Source: Pseudomarimonas arenosa (GTDB lineage Bacteria > Pseudomonadota > Gammaproteobacteria > Xanthomonadales > Xanthomonadaceae). Taken from it: a stretch of 47,754 bases of DNA. The notes under the pieces are model-generated. The model saw only the letters and a list, made by a program, of their open reading frames with translations. It had not been told where the DNA came from and made no database searches. Within the stretch, counting starts at the first letter, position 1; the number at the start of each line of letters is the position of its first letter. The translations under genes were made by a program, and so were the position numbers. Location of the stretch: the NCBI RefSeq assembly GCF_014841215.1, contig NZ_JACYTR010000033.1, positions 1 to 47,754 of the forward strand, in the 5' to 3' direction. Below are positions 8,178-16,307 of the stretch, in pieces.

Positions 8178-9530
8178 ATGTCGAACAATCGTAGTTTCCT
8201 GCTTTATGCCATCGCCATCGTCTGGCTGGGGCTTGCCAGCGCTGCGCCGGCTGTCGCCCAGTCCTGCGGGCAGGTCCTGGTTTCCGGCTACTACTCCAAT
8301 GTGCACGTCTTCGACGCGTGCAGCGGTGAGTCGCAACAGGTACTCGACCAGGCCCAGCCGCGCCGCTTGAGCGGTGCCCAGGCGATCGCCCTGCACCTGG
8401 GCAAGCTGTACGTGGTGAGCGAGGGCAGTGGCGAGATCCTGCGCTATGACGCCCGCACCCTGGCCTTCGTTGACCGCTTCGTTGCCGCCGGCGATATCGG
8501 CCCCACCGGCGTGGCGATCGGGCCGGACGGCGATGTCTATGTCGGCGGCTACCAATCGAGCAGCGTGCTGCGCTTCGATGGCACCAGCGGCGCACTCAAA
8601 GGCACCGTGGTTTCGGCCAATGCTGCCGGTTTGCGCGGCGCCGACAACGGGCTTAGCTTCGGCCCCGACGGCAAGCTCTATGTGCCCGGCTACGACAGCA
8701 ATAATGTGGTGCGCTACGACCCGAGCACCGGTCAGACCACCCAGTGGGTGGCGCCCGGACTCGGCGGCCTGCGCCATACCCGGGCCATCCTGTTCGAGCC
8801 CGGCGGTGAGTCGGCCCTGGTCGCCAGCGAGGGCAGCGGTACGGTGTTGCGCTTCCGCGTCAGCGACGGCGCTCTGCTCGGCACGGTGTTGCGTCCAGGC
8901 TTCCGGCCCACCGGCCTCACCTATGGGCCCGATGGTGAGCTGTGGGTGACCGGTGACCAGGTCAACCGCGTCGCCGCCTACCGCGACGGCCAGTATCTGC
9001 GCGATGTGGTCCGCGATGGTCTGGGCGGGCTCGATGGCGCCACCTTTGTACTCTACCTGCCGCCGGCAGCGTCGACAGCAGTGAATCCGGATCACATCGG
9101 CAGTCAGTACTGGATTGTTGGCGTGGCCAGCCGCCAGGGCGATGCCTGGGTGGCGCAGGCATCGTTCAGCGCCAGCGGTACTGGCTTTGGCGATGCCTTT
9201 CAGACCGAGCAGTTGCAAACCCGCCGCTGGGGCGAGCTTCGTCTGCGCTTTACCGATTGCGACAGCGCCGAATTCAACTGGATCAGTGAGGGCGAGGACA
9301 GCGGCGGCTTCGGCCGCGGCGGCTATGCCGTGCTGCGCCTGGCCGACAACCCGGCCGGGCAGGCCTGTCGGCAACAGGGCTTCGCCACGCAAAGTGGCGC
9401 CGACTATATCCAAGGCACCTGGTTCGGCGGCCCCGGTCGCAGCGGCGAGGGGCTGTTCATTGATCGACTGGGTCCCGACCAGGCCTTGATCGCCTTTTTC
9501 ACCCATCGTCCGGTCAGCGACAGCCCCTGA
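8178..9530 (+). CDS. Secreted NHL/SMP-30-like beta-propeller protein with rearranged C-terminal module
   Basis: A 450-residue protein with a signal peptide (about 1-28, cleaved after APAVA). Residues about 30-295 form six-bladed-type propeller repeats: GEILRYDARTL, TGVAIGPDGDVYVGG, LSFGPDGKLYVPG, LTYGPDGELWVTG. The C-terminal part has two pieces of a module common in secreted proteins of this order, seen also at 28426-29619 and 31483-32493. They come in reversed order: a second-half-like piece (WIVGVASRQGD, WGELRLRFTDCDSAEFNW; about 305-390), then a first-half-like piece (GTWFGGPGRSGEGLFIDRL) that stops after FFTHRP. The end therefore looks truncated or permuted. Enzyme activity is not indicated; binding or surface display is a guess. 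Confidence 0.75.
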   Translation: MSNNRSFLLYAIAIVWLGLASAAPAVAQSCGQVLVSGYYSNVHVFDACSGESQQVLDQAQPRRLSGAQAIALHLGKLYVVSEGSGEILRYDARTLAFVDRFVAAGDIGPTGVAIGPDGDVYVGGYQSSSVLRFDGTSGALKGTVVSANAAGLRGADNGLSFGPDGKLYVPGYDSNNVVRYDPSTGQTTQWVAPGLGGLRHTRAILFEPGGESALVASEGSGTVLRFRVSDGALLGTVLRPGFRPTGLTYGPDGELWVTGDQVNRVAAYRDGQYLRDVVRDGLGGLDGATFVLYLPPAASTAVNPDHIGSQYWIVGVASRQGDAWVAQASFSASGTGFGDAFQTEQLQTRRWGELRLRFTDCDSAEFNWISEGEDSGGFGRGGYAVLRLADNPAGQACRQQGFATQSGADYIQGTWFGGPGRSGEGLFIDRLGPDQALIAFFTHRPVSDSP

Positions 9531-9582
9531 TCCGGTTGTGGCCCAGGTCGTCCGAGCAGCAGCCTGATAGGACAAAGTCTGA

Positions 9583-9617
9583 ACAGATTGTGAACTTGTT
9601 CACAATCTGTTTAGAAT
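9583..9617 (+). promoter_or_regulatory. CRP/Clp-type operator within a putative promoter
   Basis: Two perfect 13-bp arms, ACAGATTGTGAAC and GTTCACAATCTGT, are separated only by TT (9583-9610). The core TGTGA-N6-TCACA (9589-9604) exactly matches the consensus of CRP-family regulators, which include Clp of Xanthomonas and Vfr of Pseudomonas. A TTGTGA hexamer (9588-9593) and TAGAAT (9612-9617), 18 bp apart, could be -35 and -10 boxes, placing the operator across the promoter. It lies about 150 bp before the secreted nuclease gene and 53 bp after the preceding stop. A bare hairpin function is less likely because no T tract of note follows. Confidence 0.7.
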
Positions 9618-9762
9618 GCAGCGGCGCCGTCATCGTCGTGTCACCAGCCTGCCATGGGGAGATTGCAAGCTGCGCGGCTCGGCCAGGGGAGATGGCCGCC
9701 TTGCTTCGATTGCTGTCTTTTCAGACGGGTCATGGAGCGACCCACAACTTGGGGACCTCAGG

Positions 9763-11796
9763 ATGCATACGCGCTTCATGACCGGGCCGCTGGTCGGCCT
9801 TTGCCTGCTTGCGGGCGCCGCCCGCGCAGACGTCTTCATCAACGAGTTTCACTACGACAACAGCGGCACCGATAGCGGCGAGAACGTTGAAATCATTGCG
9901 CCGGCTGGCACCAACCTCAGCGGCTGGAGCGTGGTGCTGTACAACGGTGGCGGCGGCGCACGCTATGCCACGCTGAACCTCAGCGGCAGCGCAGCTAACC
10001 AATGCGGCGGATATGGCACGGTGGTGGTCGCCGCACCGGGCATCCAGAACGGCTCTCCGGATGGTCTGGCGCTGGTCAATGCCAGCGGTCAGGTGGTGCA
10101 GTTCCTCAGCTATGAAGGCAGTTTCAGCGCCACCGATGGCCCCGCCGCCGGCTTGACCAGCAGCGATATCGGCCAGGCCGAAACCACCAGTACAGCGGTG
10201 GGTCATAGCCTGCAGTTGAGTGGCAGCGGCAGCAGCGCCGGCGATTTCAGCTGGCAGGCGCCGAGTGCCGCCAGCTTTGGCAGCTGTAACCCTGGGCAAA
10301 GTTTCAGCGGCGGCGGCAGCCCGCCACCCAGCCCCGGCGAGCTGGTCAACGGCGTTGCCCGCAGCGGTCTGGCGGCCGGCACCGGCCAGGCGCTGGAGTA
10401 TCGGATGATCGTACCGGCCGGTGCCAGCAATCTCAGCATTGCCACCAGCGGCGGCAGCGGCGATGCCGATCTGTACGTCAAGTTTGGTTCTGCACCTAGC
10501 ACCAGCAGTTACGACTGTCGCCCGTACAAGAACGGCAACAGCGAAAGCTGCAGCTTTGCAACGCCCAGTGCCGGCACCTATTACGTGATGGTGCGTGCCT
10601 ACAGCAGCTTCACGGGACTCAGTCTGGTCGGCAGTTTCAGTGAGCCGAGCGCGCCGCCGCCGCCCCCGCCGGGCGGTGCGACGCTCAGCAAGGCCGTGCC
10701 CGTCACCGGCCTCGCTGCCGCCAGCAACAGCAGTCTCAGCTATACCTTCAGCGTGCCGGCCGGTGCCAGCAACCTCAGTATCGTCAGCAGTGGTGGCAGC
10801 GGAGACGCTGATTTGTACGTGAAGTTTGGTTCTGCACCCAGTACCAGCAGTTATGACTGTCGGCCCTACAGGAGTGGCAATGCCGAAACCTGCAGCTTTG
10901 CCGCACCGCAGGCCGGCACCTGGCACGTCATGCTGCGCGCCTACAGCAGCTTCAGCGGGGTCAGTCTGGTGGCCGACTACACTCCGGCCAGCGGTGGTGG
11001 CAGCGGCTACTACGCGGGTGTCAACACCAGCAGTTCCAGCGCCCTGCGCAGCTCGCTGCACGCCATCATCGACGACCACACCCGCTTTCCCTACAGCGCC
11101 AGCACCACCGACACCTGGGATGTACTTGAGCAGGCCGACCAGGATCCGCTCAACAGTAGCCGCATCCTTGATATCTACAAGAATGCCTCGTACGCCAAGG
11201 CTGGTGGCGGCAACGATTTCTACAATCGCGAACACACGTGGCCGAAGTCCTATGGCTTCCCTGACGATGTGCCGAGCAACTATCCGTACACCGACATGCA
11301 CATGCTGATGCTGTCCGATTCCAGCTACAACAGCTCGCGCGGCAATCTGCCGTTTGGCAATTGCACGGCCAGTTGCACCGAGTATCCGACCCAGGCCAAC
11401 GCCGGCCAGGGCGGCGGCAGCGGCAGCTTTCCGGGCAATTCGAACTGGGCCAATGGCAGCGTGTGGCAAGTCTGGAGCAAGCTGAAAGGCGATGTGGCGC
11501 GGGCGATGTTCTACATGGACGTGCGCTACGAGGGCGGAACCCATGGTGGCAGCGGTGCCGCCGAACCGGATCTGCGCCTGACCGACAATATGAGTCTGGT
11601 CAGCGCCAGTGCCGGCAATGCCAGCGTTGCCTATATGGGATCGCTCAGCGTGCTGCTGCAGTGGCATGCCGAGGACCCGCCGACCGAAGCCGAGCAGCTG
11701 CGCAACGCGCTGATCGAAACCTACCAGGGCAATCGCAATCCCTTTGTCGACCACCCCGAATGGGTCGGGTGTGTGTTTCAAAGCCTTTGTCAGTAG
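9763..11796 (+). CDS. Secreted endonuclease I with lamin-tail-like and two PPC domains
   Basis: A 677-residue exported nuclease. The ATG at 9763 is chosen because it gives a clean signal peptide (about 1-22, ending AGAARA before DVFINEF) and has GGGGA upstream; the frame is open earlier. Order: a lamin-tail-like domain (about 23-190, VFINEFHYDN), two nearly duplicate PPC domains (about 205-290 and 315-405, each with GSGDADLYVKFGSAPSTSSYDCRPY), separated by a proline-rich linker, then an endonuclease I domain. The endonuclease has the His-Me finger motif NREHTWPKSYGF (about 485-497) and HMLMLSD...SSRGN. The enzyme should cut DNA non-specifically outside the cell. A CRP-type site lies in its upstream region. 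Confidence 0.9.
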   Translation: MHTRFMTGPLVGLCLLAGAARADVFINEFHYDNSGTDSGENVEIIAPAGTNLSGWSVVLYNGGGGARYATLNLSGSAANQCGGYGTVVVAAPGIQNGSPDGLALVNASGQVVQFLSYEGSFSATDGPAAGLTSSDIGQAETTSTAVGHSLQLSGSGSSAGDFSWQAPSAASFGSCNPGQSFSGGGSPPPSPGELVNGVARSGLAAGTGQALEYRMIVPAGASNLSIATSGGSGDADLYVKFGSAPSTSSYDCRPYKNGNSESCSFATPSAGTYYVMVRAYSSFTGLSLVGSFSEPSAPPPPPPGGATLSKAVPVTGLAAASNSSLSYTFSVPAGASNLSIVSSGGSGDADLYVKFGSAPSTSSYDCRPYRSGNAETCSFAAPQAGTWHVMLRAYSSFSGVSLVADYTPASGGGSGYYAGVNTSSSSALRSSLHAIIDDHTRFPYSASTTDTWDVLEQADQDPLNSSRILDIYKNASYAKAGGGNDFYNREHTWPKSYGFPDDVPSNYPYTDMHMLMLSDSSYNSSRGNLPFGNCTASCTEYPTQANAGQGGGSGSFPGNSNWANGSVWQVWSKLKGDVARAMFYMDVRYEGGTHGGSGAAEPDLRLTDNMSLVSASAGNASVAYMGSLSVLLQWHAEDPPTEAEQLRNALIETYQGNRNPFVDHPEWVGCVFQSLCQ

Positions 11797-11929
11797 CAAA
11801 CTGAGCTGATACGGCAGGCGGCGCTGCGCCGTCGCCCGCCGCTTCGTCCCGGGGATTCCCCGATCTAAACTTGCCAAGCACAGACCGGCTGCTACGCTTG
11901 CCCCGGTTAGAACAGCTTGGAGGTTCCCG

Positions 11930-12811
11930 ATGAGACGCTTACTTGCCGCCAGTTTGGCTGCCTTGCTTGCCGGTTGCGGCCCGAACACCCCTGGCACCGA
12001 TACAGCGCCCAGCGCCGCTGCGAATGTGCCGGAACCGGCTGCGGCCCCAGCGAGCGAGCCAGTGTCGCCGCTGCAGGCGGCGATCGCCGGTGAATGGCGC
12101 GATCCGGCCAATGTTGCCCGTGATCAGTGGCGACATCCGCAGCAAACCCTGGAATTCTTCGGCATACAACCGAACATGCGAGTGGTGGAAATCACCCCTG
12201 GCGGCGGTTGGTACACCGAAATCCTGGCGCCCTGGCTGGCGCCGCAGGGCCAGCTGGTCGCCGCCTTGATCGATCCGGCCAGCTCCAGCAGTGAGCGCGC
12301 CCGCAGCTACTACAGCGAAAGCAATCAGAAGCTACGCGACAAGCTGGCAGCGCAGCCGCAGCAGTACCGCAAGGTTGAGCTGGTCGAGTTCAGCCTGACC
12401 ACGCCGAGCTTCGGCACGCCGGCCTCGGCCGATGCGGTGCTGACCTTCCGCAACGTACATAACTGGATCAATGCCGGGGCTGCGCCCGGCATGTTCAAGG
12501 GCTTCTTCGAGGTGCTCAAGCCGGGCGGCGTGCTCGGGGTGGTCGAGCATCGCGCCAACAGCGATGTGCCGGAGGGCGATCGCTCGGGCTACATGAGCGA
12601 GCAACAGGTGATCGCACTGGCCACGGCGGCCGGTTTCGTGCTGGATGAGAAGAGCGAAATCAATGCCAACCTGGCCGACACCAAGGACCACCCGAACGGC
12701 GTCTGGTCGTTGCCGCCGGGTAACCGCCACGACGAAGCCGACGCCGCCAAATATCAGGCCATCGGCGAATCCGACCGGATGACCCTGCGCTTCCGCAAAC
12801 CGGCGGGCTAA
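11930..12811 (+). CDS. Lipoprotein with class I SAM-methyltransferase fold (COG4798-like)
   Basis: A 293-residue protein with a lipoprotein signal (MRRLLAASLAALLAGC, cysteine at 16) and then a methyltransferase-like domain: RDQWRHPQQTLEFFGI, motif I VEITPGGGWYTEILAPWL, later FRNVHNWI and the YMSEQQV region. It belongs to a group annotated as predicted methyltransferases whose substrate is unknown. Export is odd, because SAM is a cytoplasmic cofactor. The start has a good TTGGAGG seven bases upstream. The stop overlaps the stop of the convergent small lipoprotein gene. The fold call is secure; methylation activity outside the cytoplasm is unproven. Confidence 0.82.
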   Translation: MRRLLAASLAALLAGCGPNTPGTDTAPSAAANVPEPAAAPASEPVSPLQAAIAGEWRDPANVARDQWRHPQQTLEFFGIQPNMRVVEITPGGGWYTEILAPWLAPQGQLVAALIDPASSSSERARSYYSESNQKLRDKLAAQPQQYRKVELVEFSLTTPSFGTPASADAVLTFRNVHNWINAGAAPGMFKGFFEVLKPGGVLGVVEHRANSDVPEGDRSGYMSEQQVIALATAAGFVLDEKSEINANLADTKDHPNGVWSLPPGNRHDEADAAKYQAIGESDRMTLRFRKPAG

Positions 12812-13215
12812 CGAGCCAGCTCGGGCAAGGGCGTGGTCAACCACCACGCCTTGGCCTTGCTGTCCCAGCGCCAGATCTGACGATCAATCACGCTGCGTTC
12901 GACCTGGGTGTGCTTGTTGATCAGTCGCAACTCAACTACTTGTTTCACTTCGTCGTCGGTGATTTCGGAGCCCTGCACGTAGTAGCCGGCCACCTGATAC
13001 TGCGCCCAGCGGCGGGCCTCCAGATCGGACAGGGCCAAGGCTTCTCGTTGCTCGGGGTCGACGAAACTCAGCGCGCCGGCAAAATCGCTCCAGCGCAGGG
13101 TGCTCTGATAGGTGTACAGGGTTTGATCGAGCTTGCGCGCATTGCCGCCATCGCTGGCGCAGCCCAGCAACACACTGAACAGCAAGATGAAACCGAATGT
13201 CTTCGCGCAGCGCAT
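12808..13215 (-). CDS. Small hypothetical lipoprotein
   Basis: A 135-residue protein with a lipoprotein signal peptide (MRCAKTFGFILLFSVLLGC, cysteine at 19). The ATG at 13215 is chosen because GGAGG sits five bases upstream and it begins the hydrophobic leader; a longer frame from 13287 adds a poor N-terminus. The mature part is charged and has a tryptophan-rich end (QIWRWDSKAKAWWLTT), which looks like a small NTF2-like or alpha-beta fold, but I do not recognise the family. It converges with the methyltransferase gene, with stop codons overlapping by two or three bases, and is divergent from the EamA transporter gene. Function unknown. Confidence 0.72.
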   Translation of the reverse strand: MRCAKTFGFILLFSVLLGCASDGGNARKLDQTLYTYQSTLRWSDFAGALSFVDPEQREALALSDLEARRWAQYQVAGYYVQGSEITDDEVKQVVELRLINKHTQVERSVIDRQIWRWDSKAKAWWLTTPLPELAR

Positions 13216-13391
13216 GCGACCTCCAACCGACTGTGCCGCCGCGCAGCATACCCCGAATGCCGAAGAAAAGTCCGGCCAAACGTGCATCGCTCCGGCTGAT
13301 CTGAACCGACCGCTTGGTTGCCGCGAGAGCCGGCTTGTTGGGGCTCTGATCCCGATGCTACCGTCGAACGCTTTCCCGGAGTAACGAGCAC

Positions 13392-14318
13392 ATGGCCCTG
13401 CATTCGGTGTCTGGCCGCTGGAAGCTTGGGTTGTTGCTGGCCCTGGCCACCGCGGGCTTCTGGGCGACCCTGCCGATCGCCTTGAAGGTGGCGGTGCAGG
13501 AGGTCGATGTCATTACCCTGACCTGGTTTCGCTTCAGCTTTGCTGCCCTCGGCCTGGGGCTGTGGTTGCAACTGCGTGGTGGATTTGCTCGCTTTGCCGA
13601 GCTCGGTCGTCGTCAATGGGGCTGGCTGAGCCTGGCTGCGCTGATGCTGATCGGCAACTACGTGTTCTATCTGCTGGGTTTGGACTACACCACGCCGGCC
13701 AATGCCCAGCTGATCATCCAGTTGGCGCCGCTGTTGATGGCCATCGGCGGAATCTTTGTGTTCAAGGAGCGCTTCTCGCTGGGACAGTGGTTGGGTCTGG
13801 CCCTGGTTGCGCTGGGCATGTGGTGGTTCTTTTCCGATCAGCTCGATCAGGTCGGCGGCGCTCGCTACACCTTCGGGGTCTGGATGATCGTGGTCGCCGC
13901 CCTGGTCTGGGCGATCTACGCCTTGATTCAGAAGCAGTTGCTGCTCTACCTCAGCTCGCCCTTGATCCTGTGCTTTATCTACGCCGTCGCGGCCGTGGGT
14001 CTGCTGCCTTTCGCCAGCCCCGCAGCGTTGCTGCGGCTCGACCAGGGACAGTGGCTGGCCTTGCTGTATTGCGCCTTGAACACCCTGGCCGCCTACGGTG
14101 CCTTTGCCGAGGCGCTGGCACACTGGGAGGCATCGCGGGTGTCGGTGGTATTGGCGTTGACCCCGCTGCTGACCTTGTTGTCGATGGAACTCGCCCAATG
14201 GTGGCTGCCCGGTCTGGTGGCGCCTGAGTCGCTGGGTTGGCTTGGTGTGCTGGGCGCGCTGTCGGTGGTGCTGGGATCGGCCATCACCAGCCTGCTGGGG
14301 CGCCGTCGCGCCGGCTGA
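13392..14318 (+). CDS. EamA/DMT family transporter
   Basis: A 308-residue protein with ten predicted membrane helices arranged as two EamA repeats, the drug/metabolite transporter fold found in exporters of amino acids, sugars or metabolites. Characteristic strings are GFWATLPIALKVAV in helix 1, LTWFRFSFAALGL in helix 2, YTTPANAQLIIQLAPLLMAIGGIFVFKERF in repeat 1 and the matching second repeat near LALTPLLTLLSMEL. The substrate cannot be inferred. A GGAG lies about ten bases before the ATG. A hairpin at 14320-14350 follows the stop directly. Confidence 0.88.
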   Translation: MALHSVSGRWKLGLLLALATAGFWATLPIALKVAVQEVDVITLTWFRFSFAALGLGLWLQLRGGFARFAELGRRQWGWLSLAALMLIGNYVFYLLGLDYTTPANAQLIIQLAPLLMAIGGIFVFKERFSLGQWLGLALVALGMWWFFSDQLDQVGGARYTFGVWMIVVAALVWAIYALIQKQLLLYLSSPLILCFIYAVAAVGLLPFASPAALLRLDQGQWLALLYCALNTLAAYGAFAEALAHWEASRVSVVLALTPLLTLLSMELAQWWLPGLVAPESLGWLGVLGALSVVLGSAITSLLGRRRAG

Positions 14319-14319
14319 G

Positions 14320-14350
14320 ATCAGCGCAGCAAGATCATTGATGCGCTGAT
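14320..14350 (+). terminator. Hairpin after the EamA gene
   Basis: ATCAGCGCA (14320-14328) pairs perfectly with TGCGCTGAT (14342-14350) across a 13-nt loop, starting one base after the stop codon. Only TTGTGTG follows, so it is a weak intrinsic terminator at best. Confidence 0.4.
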
Positions 14351-14459
14351 TGTGTGCGAGCCCGGAACCACGTAGGCTGAAGACGGACGATCTTGCGACC
14401 GCTATCGTCCGGCTCCGGATCGACATTCGCGATCAGCGGCGCACTGCAGGAGGCCTCAG

Positions 14460-15188
14460 ATGAGCAAGCCTGCCGCACTGTTCAGCGTATTCCTATTTTT
14501 CGGTGGCTCCGCCGCTGCGGCTGAGTACACCATTGGCGTTGAAGCCCTCGACTACTACCCACACTACCGCAGCGACGCCAAGGGCGAATTCAGCGGTTTT
14601 GCCCGCGCCGTTCTGGATACCTACGGCCAGGATCGCGGCCACAGCTTCCGCTATCGGCCGCTGCCGGTGACCCGGCTGTATGCCGAGCTGATCGCTGGCA
14701 AGGTCGATTTCAAGTATCCGGACAACGCCTTCTGGGGCAAGGACGCGAAAAAGGGCGCGGCATTGAGTTACAGCCAACCAGTGGTCAATTACGTCGATGG
14801 CTTGATGGTGCAAAGCGATCGCGACCCAGGCACGCCGATTCAAACCATTGGCACGGTGATGGGCTTTACCGCCTTTGCCTATCTCGATGCGCTGGCCGCT
14901 GGCACCTACAAGGTCGAAGAGCGCACCAGCATGGACCAGCTGCTGAAAGGTGTGGCGGTGGGACGGATCGATTCTGCCTACGTCAATATCGACGTCGCCC
15001 GTCATGCCCTGAAGGGTACGCCGGAGGAGGGCAAGCTGAGTTTCGCTGACAGCATGCCCGCCGATCGCGGCAGCTACCACCTGTCGACCTTGAACCATGC
15101 CGAGCTGATCAAGGACTTCGATGCCTGGCTGGGCAGCAATGCTGATCGTGTTGCCGCCTTGAAGAAAGAATACGGCTTGCAGAACTGA
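14460..15188 (+). CDS. Periplasmic solute-binding protein, family 3-like
   Basis: A 242-residue exported protein with a signal peptide (about 1-20, ending GGSAAAA) and a type-3 extracellular solute-binding fold: YTIGVEALDYYPHYR, GFARAVLDTYGQ, FRYRPLPVTRLYAELIAGKVDFKYPDN, and the second-lobe SMDQLLKGVAVGRIDSAYVNIDVA. No ABC permease or ATPase is nearby, so it is an orphan binding protein; such proteins can also feed chemoreceptors or sensor kinases. AGGAGG lies just upstream of the ATG. It is followed in the same direction by the Tsx-like channel gene 70 bp away, suggesting uptake of one compound across the envelope, but the ligand is unknown. Confidence 0.78.
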   Translation: MSKPAALFSVFLFFGGSAAAAEYTIGVEALDYYPHYRSDAKGEFSGFARAVLDTYGQDRGHSFRYRPLPVTRLYAELIAGKVDFKYPDNAFWGKDAKKGAALSYSQPVVNYVDGLMVQSDRDPGTPIQTIGTVMGFTAFAYLDALAAGTYKVEERTSMDQLLKGVAVGRIDSAYVNIDVARHALKGTPEEGKLSFADSMPADRGSYHLSTLNHAELIKDFDAWLGSNADRVAALKKEYGLQN

Positions 15189-15258
15189 ACACACTCAACA
15201 ACGCAGGCGCAACACGCAAAATCCTGCTGTTTCCGGCTTCCAAGTGAAGGGGGGTGTT

Positions 15259-16071
15259 ATGAGTCAGGCGCTAGCGGTGCCAAGAACGGTCGCAGCCATC
15301 ACACTGCTCGGTCTGCTGTGCAGCCAAACGGCTTCGGCTGGGCCGATCTGGTCAACCAGCGAGATTCATCTGCAACACGGCAGCCTGGATACCCCCAGCT
15401 TTGCCGGCGGCGGCGATGCCGACACCACCATCGTCACCTTGCAGAATGCCAGTGGCTGGGAAAAGATCGAACTGTTCGTGTTCCTCGACATCATCGACGA
15501 CAACCGCAGCGATGGCTTCAATGACAGCGATCTGTACGGTGAGCTGTACGTCGGCGGAGGATTCGGCAAGTTAAGTGGCAAGGACCTGAGCTTTGGCCCA
15601 TTCAAGGACATTGGATGGGTATTTGGAATCAATCACGCCGATGATGCAAAGGTCTGGAAATACCTGCCTGGCTTGCGTCTGTACTGGAATGCGCCCGGCT
15701 TTGCCTTTCTGAACACCGACATCACCGCCTATATCGACGACAGCCGAGGCGTCGGCCGCGGCGGAGCGCCGAAGGAAAGCGACAGCTTCATGGTCGACTT
15801 TGCCTGGGCCTATCCATTCAGCGTTGGCGAGCAGAAATTCAGCATCGAAGGCCATATGGAATACATCGATGGCCGGCGCAACGAATTCGGTGGTGAGGTG
15901 GCCAGCTGGATTCTGGCCCAGCCGCAATTCCGCTGGGACATCGGCCACGCCCTCGGCTGGGGTGAATCGCACCTGTTCCTTGGTATCGAGTACCAGTACT
16001 GGCGTAACAAGCTAGGTGACCCCAACACCGACGAATCGGCTCTACAGGCCCTGGTAGTGCTGCAGTTGTAG
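15259..16071 (+). CDS. Tsx/OmpK-like nucleoside-specific outer-membrane channel
   Basis: A 270-residue outer-membrane beta-barrel resembling the nucleoside-binding Tsx/OmpK family. The ATG at 15259 is preferred over a GTG at 15244 because AGGGGGG lies just ahead of it. A signal peptide (about 1-27, SQTASA) is followed by alternating aromatic/hydrophilic strands (WSTSEIHLQHG, ELFVFLDIID, SHLFLGIEYQYWRNKLG) and a C-terminal strand ending VVLQL. Tsx channels pass nucleosides and deoxynucleosides. Two exported nucleases are encoded within 14 kb upstream, which fits uptake of DNA breakdown products. The family assignment is by pattern and fairly sure. Confidence 0.75.
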   Translation: MSQALAVPRTVAAITLLGLLCSQTASAGPIWSTSEIHLQHGSLDTPSFAGGGDADTTIVTLQNASGWEKIELFVFLDIIDDNRSDGFNDSDLYGELYVGGGFGKLSGKDLSFGPFKDIGWVFGINHADDAKVWKYLPGLRLYWNAPGFAFLNTDITAYIDDSRGVGRGGAPKESDSFMVDFAWAYPFSVGEQKFSIEGHMEYIDGRRNEFGGEVASWILAQPQFRWDIGHALGWGESHLFLGIEYQYWRNKLGDPNTDESALQALVVLQL

Positions 16072-16288
16072 GGTGGGCCCTGGCCAGCCAGCTCTCTGTC
16101 CGGGCCGGCTCTGTCTGCGCCGGTCTGTCCCCGCCGACTCTGCTCCTGCCGCTCCGCGTGGCAGCCGTGTACACCCGCGGTTGCCAACGCAGGCGGCAGC
16201 CGCTGTGGCTCTTTTCGACCACGACTGTTCGATGACGACGATGGGATTGCCGCCAAGGCGGCGGCTTGCAGTGGTGTGGAGGTGTCAG

Positions 16289-16305
16289 ATGGCGGGCCAG
16301 GCCCG
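16289..16305 (-). terminator. GC-rich palindrome after pepN
   Basis: GGCGGGCC and GGCCCGCC form perfect 8-bp arms around one base, two bases beyond the pepN stop. No T run follows on the minus strand. A second short hairpin (GCCGCC-AA-GGCGGC) lies near 16250. The rest of 16072-16288 contains CTGTCC/GCCGGCTCTG-type imperfect short repeats and no gene. Confidence 0.4.
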
Positions 16306-16307
16306 CC

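Noticed and set aside
9692-9781. Possible 29-codon leader peptide upstream of endonuclease I
   Set aside because: Its AGGGG is too close to the ATG, it overlaps the real start out of frame, and its sequence has no leader-like feature.
10410-10980. DNA direct repeat or CRISPR-like array in the nuclease gene
   Set aside because: Only two copies about 315 bp apart, both in frame; they encode duplicated PPC domains.
9730-12111. A 793-codon open frame antisense to the endonuclease I and methyltransferase genes
   Set aside because: It is a by-product of codon bias in high-GC DNA; the sense strand has a signal peptide, domains and catalytic motifs, and the antisense protein has low-complexity Ala/Gly/Arg composition.
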